Assembly: GCA_019022495.1 (NCBI GenBank) | Contig: JAFEKR010000003.1 | Location: 2,852,001-2,916,000, forward strand | From: Epichloe hybrida | Lineage: Eukaryota; Ascomycota; Sordariomycetes; Hypocreales; Clavicipitaceae | Length of the DNA stretch: 64,000 bases | Direction: 5' to 3' | Part shown: positions 58,233 to 64,000 of the stretch, piece after piece | How positions within the stretch are numbered: position 1 is the stretch's first letter | Layout: each line of letters starts with the position of its first letter | Notes under the pieces: model-generated | Seen by the model: only the letters and a program-made list of their open reading frames with translations | What the model was told of the DNA's origin: nothing | The model's database searches: none | Translations under genes and position numbers: made by a program

Positions 58233-59421
58233 ATAGACCAGGAATAAGCAAACCAGACGAGGCGAGACCAAACCAGGCCAGCACCACTTCAGACGCATCT
58301 CTCCTTGCGGCGCTGCGGGCAGAGCTGCAGTGATGAGTTGGCCAACGCATCCAACGCATCAAAGTGGCCCGTGTGCAGCGACAACACAGCAGTGAGTGCC
58401 AGTGACAGCACCACGCACCCAGCTAGTGGCATGCATGGATGCATGGCTGGACAAGTCATCGCGGTCTCGCCGGGAGTCCAGTCTCCCTCTAGTATATGGA
58501 CTGGACTACGGACTACTCATCGATTCTCTCTTTCTCTCTCTCTCTCTTTTGCTTCAGACTAACTCCAGTACTTAATTTTATTTTATTCTCATTCATCATC
58601 CATCTCTCCTGCCTGCAGCAGCCCCGTGCTCGCTGCATTCGTGATCAGGGGACAGACCGGGAATGTAGCCATGCCCTCCATCCCGACGCCAGTTTCGTCT
58701 TACTCCTGTTCCCCGTCAACAGAGCGAGAAGCATCCAATTCGACCAATTCGAAGCCTCTTGATGAAAACGACCAGCTGTAGTATATGAGCATAGCGGCAA
58801 TTCGCTTGTCACGTTTCGTTTGCCCATCAAGGCACATGCTGGAGACACACGCGCGAGGTAGGGGAACGGGACGATACGCATCTGGACCGAGGTTCCCTCG
58901 CTTTACTTGTCACGCACCATTACGGCATGTCGTTGATGAGAAAACACGAACACCTAAGAGATGAAAAGCAGGAAAATGAAAGAGGACGACTGCAAAAAAA
59001 AAAAAAAAAAAACAACCCAAGATTTAACCATTGGACAAGTGTCTGTATACCGCGTGGCCCGAGCCCCATGCCATGTTCTACTCCCACTCGAGAATGTTCG
59101 CTATGCCTCCCTAACACCACGGATAAGCCGAAAAGGATCAAACGTCGACCGAAGCGCTAGGAATTACGTGCTACCAGACAACCTGCATTCATGACCTCAT
59201 AAGAAGAAGAGAAAAACGTATATCGCCAACCCATCAGAGCGGAACAAGATGATCAAGGGAGGTGGTACTCGAGAGGTGATACTTTGAAGATGCCCAAGCT
59301 GCGCATGGCAATACGTGGGGAAGAGACTGCAACCTGTCCTTGTCGTTACTGGTCATAACTGTCGTCAGAAATTCATTTCAGCGTCCGACGCCGACACAAG
59401 CCGAAGCCAGTGGTGTTTCAA

Positions 59422-60311
59422 TCATCGGTTGGCCCATTTTACGAGAAACTGCACGACCGCATCAAGATTCGTTTCTTCCTTGGCACTGATTCCGTAGCAG
59501 CACACTTCGCGGCCTTGAATCGACTTCAGACCCAGCTCGTCGATTAACTCGTCAACGGAAAGCTTCTGGGGCAAATCAGACTTATTCCCAAGTACGAGGA
59601 GAGGAATGCCCGCCAGAGTTTGGTAGCTCATCAAAGAATGAAGCTCCTCTTTAGCCTGGGGAATGAGATCTACGTCGGCAATGTCTACAATAAAGACAAT
59701 GGCGTTGACGCCACGACAATATCTCTCCCACATGGTCCGAAATCTGGGCTGACCGCCTATATCCCAGCACTTCAAGGAAACGTGGCCTTGTTGTACTCGT
59801 TTCATATTAAAGCCAACGGTCGGTATCGAGCTGAATGGGGTAAGACCTGGTTAGCCGCTGTTCTAGCTTGAGGACGGAATCTGACGAATTCGTGTATGCG
59901 TGCACTGGCTCCGGCATACGCGACCCAGGCGTTTTATGTTGCTCCACTCATCGGCCAGGAAGAAGGGGGTTACTCACTCGAGAGTAAATTCGCCGCCCTA
60001 CGAGAGAATATGTTAGCCGCTACGAGCCTGAGTAAGAAAAGAAGAAGAAGCGCCAAAGACTTACAGCGAGAACTCTGAGCAACGAGGTTTTGCCAGCATT
60101 CTGCAAGCCAACGAGCGTGACCTCCATCTCCATTGCCCTATATCGCTCTCGTCAGCATTATCCCCGCCGGGATACTGACGTTATAGCAAGCCCAGGATGA
60201 TGCCTTTTACAGATATCGTTGTCGGCCCTACGAGACAGAACTGCAGCCAGCAACTTACCAGAATGTCCGCAGCAACCAATCGTACACCTTCCTGAATATG
60301 CCGGTCATCAT
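59422..60311 (-). CDS. ARL8: Arl8 family small GTPase
   Basis: Four minus-strand exons, 60311-60259, 60137-60065, 59997-59978 (20 nt) and 59830-59422, give 184 residues, the usual Arl8 length. The N-terminal amphipathic helix [18 protein letters not shown] has no Gly2, so it is not myristoylated, as expected for Arl8. P-loop GLQNAGKT is at 28-35, switch [20 protein letters not shown] (Gln76) at 71-79, NKSD at 131-134 and [10 protein letters not shown] near the end. [15 protein letters not shown] is a hallmark of Arl8. In animals it recruits kinesin adaptors and tethers to lysosomes; a vacuolar or late-endosomal role is inferred here. Introns open GTAAGT, GTAAGT and GTGAGT. The first two exons are short but reproduce the expected N-terminus exactly. 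Confidence 0.95.
59978..59997 (-). other. 20 nt microexon in the ARL8 gene
   Basis: Encodes Gly-Gly-Glu-Phe-Thr-Leu and two bases of Asp, just before switch I. Flanks are CGTAG and GTGAGT on the minus strand. Skipping it would shift the frame. Confidence 0.85.
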
Positions 60312-62021
60312 GTTTTGCTGGTAATTATGTGCCTAGTACTCTGACTTCACAGCAGGTATTCGCAACAACGATGCGACGGCGACGGCGATGGAGCGGGATG
60401 GAGACCTTGAGGGAGCTCTGCCTAGCGGTAGCGAGTCTTGGTAGCCGCGCACGAACACGGGGAGCGATCAACGGCCCGGGAGACTGGCGGGAAAGGAAAG
60501 AGACGTAGGAGACTGCATAAGACTGGATCGATGAGTACGCGAGAGAGCAGGATGAGCAGGGAGCAGGGAGCAGAGATGCAGAGAGATATCTGGCCGGCCG
60601 AAGAAGGAAGCAAAATGAATGAGGTCGGTCGGTAGGAAGGTGGGGCTTTGTGCCGGAGCAGGAAGTGAGAGCTGTCTCTTGAAAGCTGTCTGGTCGACCC
60701 AGGTATTCAAGATTCAGGTCTGTTGTCCTCGACGGATCGCGCCAAGCCTTTAGCCGCTTGAGCTACGCGCAGTGGTTCTGGGAGAAGAGAGGGCGGCGCT
60801 GTCGACAGAGGGAGAGGGCAGCGTGCGGCAGTGTAGAGCAATCTGAATCTGAAGCATGGACGAGAAGGATTGATGCCTTTTGGTTGGGGGTTGATGCACG
60901 GCGCAGCAGACAGCCAGCCAGCCAGAGGCCCCACTCTTGACGGGATGGCGGGCACCATGGAAGCCAGGCGCGGTGCCGCGTACCTAGGTACATACACTGT
61001 CACGGTACATACTGTGGGGTGTAATCCGTACCTGCCCAGGTGTACCTAGGTAGCAGTGCTGTGTGTCTGGCAGGCAGGCAGGCAGGCAGGCAGTCAGTCA
61101 GTCAGTCTGGCACTCACTCAAGTCACTGGGCGGAGACGACGGAGACGACCCCGTGCCATGCCTTCCTTGCAACTGTCTTGCAAAAAAAAGACCAGACCAG
61201 AGCAAACTCGATTCTAGTTGGATCGGTCCGTCTGCAAGCGCCATGGCATGCCCTGCCCGCTGATTCTTGTAGTAATAATAATAACCGCCCCCCCCTCAAA
61301 ACTGGACCTGGATGTCGCAAGCATGTGTGCGTCGGAAGTGCATAAGACGAGGTGCCTGCCGTGAAAGTCAGCAGACCTCATCTGATGCACCATGCATGAC
61401 CCGACCCGCCTAGCGCAGCGTAGCACTGACTGATCCCATCATTGAGATCATTGAGCCGATCAACGCGTTGGACTTGGGACTTGGACTGGACTGGACTGGA
61501 CTGGACTGCATTCCCATCACACGGAAGATACGCGCGCGCCACCCAACGGCCCAACTCACCGCACCACCGCGACACCCACTGACTAAAACCACACAACTCA
61601 CTCGTTCACACACGAGAGCGCGATGACGCCCGTGTCGCATGCGGGTTGGATCGCCAGCGCATGCAGGCAGTGCCATGTCAGGTGAGTCCACGGGTTCACG
61701 TTACAAGGCACGGTGGGCGACCGTATAATATGGGATATGAAATAGAGAAGAAAAAAGTTTTGCATATTAACAAAGCGTGGCTGTATATTTTTGCCAGAAA
61801 GTAAGGCATGTGTGCGTCGGACGAAAAAAATTCAGTACTCGCTTGATGGTTTCAAACACCCAGGGCTTGCTATGCTAGATCAAGATGGCATGTGTAAAAT
61901 GATTCTGAGAAGAATGACATGCAAATAGAATGCTTAAGAAAAATGAGGCGGAAAAAAAAAAAAACCAGAGTACAGGCAAGAAGAAACAATGGAGAAATGC
62001 CCCCCCCCCCCTCGTACGTGA
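60312..62021. other. 1.7 kb intergenic region with tetranucleotide repeats
   Basis: No gene is recognised. It contains CAGG/CAGT tetramers (61071-61106), TGGAC repeats (61484-61507), several CCTAGGTA stretches (60981-61052), and mononucleotide runs near 61953 (A) and 61999 (C). It holds the ARL8 promoter at the left and the 3' flank of the ThrE-like gene at the right. Confidence 0.5.
61071..61106. repeat. CAGG/CAGT tetranucleotide array
   Basis: Five CAGG units run directly into four CAGT units, a compound microsatellite. Confidence 0.9.
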
Positions 62022-64000
62022 TCAAAAACTAAAGAGTCCGCTCCTCCTCTTGCCAAACGGGTAAATCACAACCGCGCTCAGAAACAACCCCACTGCGATA
62101 CCAATCGCGATCTGAATCATGCTTGCCGCAACGTTGAACACGACAAGGTTCAAGGGCTCTCCCTGATTGAAACGCACGGTGCTTGTCCCGTTCACCACCA
62201 CCGACGAGTTGGTCAACTGGTTCGCTGTGCTGAGTCCGCTCAAGAGACCCCCCGTTGAGGCCAGACCACCGGGAACTTGCGAGAAAATCGCCGGGATCAA
62301 GGTCGCTGCTGCGACGCCATGCCGCAGTCTTGAATAGAGATTGGCCAGGATCCCGACCGACAGAGCGCCGAGGGTGTTGGCAAGCTGTGGGCTCGCCGCG
62401 AATTTTTGGCTGCTGAAGAAGTTCACAATGTAGCCCGTAAAGGCAATGATGACCATGACGGGCATCTGCCGCCATTTCGCTTGGTACAGGATGGATATGC
62501 ACAGGACGAACGCAGGCACGAAGATGAAGCCGTAGAGGGACGCAATCGGGTTGGAGCAGGTCGTTGCCGACGTGGCGTTGCTGTCGAACAGGCCGTAGAG
62601 GGCGGCGCCGACCGTGATGCCAAAACCAAGGAGGGAGTAGATGATGGCGTAGACGATACGAATGGAACCTGGGACGATGGCGCGGGACTGGAGCTCGAGC
62701 GCTGAGCATACTACGGAAGATTTTGAGGTCAGTATTGTGCGAACCTTTTCCAATCTCAGAAAGGGGAGGGGAGAGAAGGAAGGGGGAAGGGGGGGGAATG
62801 GATTATCGCAAGAGTAAGACGAGACTTACACACTGAGTATCCAGGAAGCAGCATCACGATGCCACCCTGCGCCAGTGCCGAAAAACAAAACAAATTTCCA
62901 CCATTGATGCTTCCAAATGCGCGGGCTAAAAAGCTCACGATAATCGTGGCCGTCACCTCAAAAACATTGCTGTACATGTTGGACTTGGGCGCCACGATCA
63001 GCTGCAGCAAGCCAACGAGACATCCGAAACAAAACACGATAGGTAAGTCGATGAGCCGGGCGGAGAAAGAGAACGGCGCGCATGTTGCACTGGTGAGGCC
63101 GAAGACAAGGACGCGGGTCCACGCGTTGAACTTGTCTCTAGAGCTCATGAGATCGTCGAGCAATCGTATGCCATCGTCTGTGCCAATTACATCGTGCATA
63201 ACCTCTTTGTATATCTGGTGCACATCTTTGAGTTTGCCCAAATCGATCCCTTGAGAGGTGCGGACGATGCGAACCTCGGTCGTATGAGTAGATCGGTCGT
63301 CAAAGGAGACAAGCATACAGCCGGGGAGATACAAGAACTGGCCATCAATCTCCAGCACGCGTGCTGTCATGCTGAGATATTCCTCCAATCGATGAGTTGG
63401 CGCACCGTAGAGCATGAGCGCTCGGCAGAGCTTGATGATGTATCCCTGGCGACTCAGGGTCTCGGCAATATGGACAGTGATTCGAGCCTCTTCTTTGTGC
63501 CAGTAGGCACTTAGTCGACCGCTGCTAGTTCGTCTTTTGGCGGCAGGTCGCTTTTTCCCGGGGCTCTTGGGTTCTCCGGACTGCTTGTTCGGGTTGGCAA
63601 GTCTGGTGGAAGCCTCGACGAGGTTGGCCAGTGTCTCTTGAGACCGATTCTGCTCATACCATTTTCTGCGGCCGTGAGTCGGCGTGACGGTGCCGGATTC
63701 TAGCCCGGGTGGTGTAAAGGCCCCAGCAGTGGAGGAGCTCCAGTTGCGATTATGGCTTGATCCGATCAGGCCGGGGTCGGTGGGCTTGTAGAGTTTCAAG
63801 AGTTGGGAGAGGACACTCCCTCGATATTGTTGCGGAGGGGGTACATTGTACACGCCGTCGTACAGCCCCCCATTCATGTCGCTTGGAATTACCTGTACAG
63901 CGCTGGCGACAGCCTCCTCATCCGCGGGTGTGCTGTTGGTTGTATTTGATCCATATCGTTGGGCATGAGCTTGAACAAGACCATAAGCCTCCTCCTTCAC
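62022..64000 (-). CDS. ThrE/Prm10-type membrane transporter, 5' end outside the window
   Basis: Two exons are visible on the minus strand, 64000-62830 (continues beyond the right edge) and 62710-62022, joined across a GTAAGT...CGTAG intron; at least 619 residues. The visible N-terminal part is hydrophilic with SPGKKRPAAKRRTSSGRLSA. It is followed by the conserved ThrE block (SRQGYIIKLCRALMLYGAPT, HRLEEYLSMTARVLEIDGQF, FLYLPGCMLVSFDD) and about ten membrane helices, including VLVFGLTSATCAPFSFSARL, GGIVMLLPGYSVL across the splice and LGFGITVGAALYGLF. Pairing of a ThrE domain with a second ThrE_2-like half is typical of fungal pheromone-regulated Prm10-like proteins; bacterial relatives export threonine and serine. 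The substrate here is unknown. The stretch after the donor (62756-62829) is intron, not coding. Confidence 0.9.

Larger units (their letters stand above)
57581..59421. other. 1.8 kb intergenic region rich in short tandem repeats
   Basis: No gene is recognised. Two TACTCCGTA 9-mers (57805 and, reversed, 58058), a CAGCCAGCCGC array (about 58000-58033), a GGCAT pentamer array (about 58204-58232), CATGGATG repeats (about 58430-58447) and a CTCTCT run (58528-58548) are present. A poly-A tract lies at 58994-59012. Confidence 0.5.

Overview
The window is nuclear DNA of a filamentous ascomycete, most likely a sordariomycete and perhaps Hypocreales. Genes carry short GT-AG introns, lie on both strands, and resemble fungal proteins (Msb2-type mucin, Pho80-type cyclin, 14-helix MFS transporter, fungal tyrosinase). 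A 15 kb block has been stripped of GC by C-to-T and G-to-A transitions, which is what repeat-induced point mutation (RIP) does. No species can be named from the sequence alone. All gene models are read by eye, with every splice checked for frame.

Left part (1-16.1 kb): an old-yellow-enzyme-like flavin oxidoreductase, protein disulfide isomerase with an HDEL tail, a 103-residue mitochondrial membrane protein on the minus strand, a HIT-type zinc-finger protein (Vps71/ZNHIT1-like), cytosolic threonyl-tRNA synthetase with a probable GC-AG intron, a 3.2 kb gene-free gap with minisatellites, and a WD40-like protein.

Middle (16.5-31.3 kb): a gene-free, AT-rich nest of dead retrotransposons. A Copia element (24102-29537) keeps both 231 bp LTRs, a 5 bp target duplication, a half-initiator-tRNA primer site and a polypurine tract. 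It sits inside the right arm of a 1,088 bp inverted repeat built from the 5' end of a Gypsy element. A truncated Copia-family LTR and a small TRIM-like element lie at the left edge. No intact reading frame survives.

Just right of the block (32.2-37 kb) is an accessory trio on the plus strand: glutathione S-transferase, DOPA-dioxygenase-like protein and MFS exporter. Then follow an Msb2-like signalling mucin (minus) with a 4.8 kb upstream gap, an Erv2-like ER sulfhydryl oxidase, a small secreted protein of unknown function, the proteasome beta-1 subunit (with a 15 nt microexon bearing the catalytic threonine), a Pho80/PCL-type cyclin, a secreted tyrosinase (minus), threonine aldolase (minus), an Arl8 GTPase (minus, with a 20 nt microexon) and a ThrE/Prm10-type membrane protein (minus) running off the right edge.

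The genes do not form one pathway. PDI and the Erv2-like oxidase both serve ER disulfide formation but are 40 kb apart. I see no convincing new defence, secretion or biosynthetic system. The most unusual structures are the inverted Gypsy arms split by the Copia element, the RIP gradient across the Copia LTRs, the two microexons, and a 9 bp intergenic motif (TACTCCGTA) found ten times.
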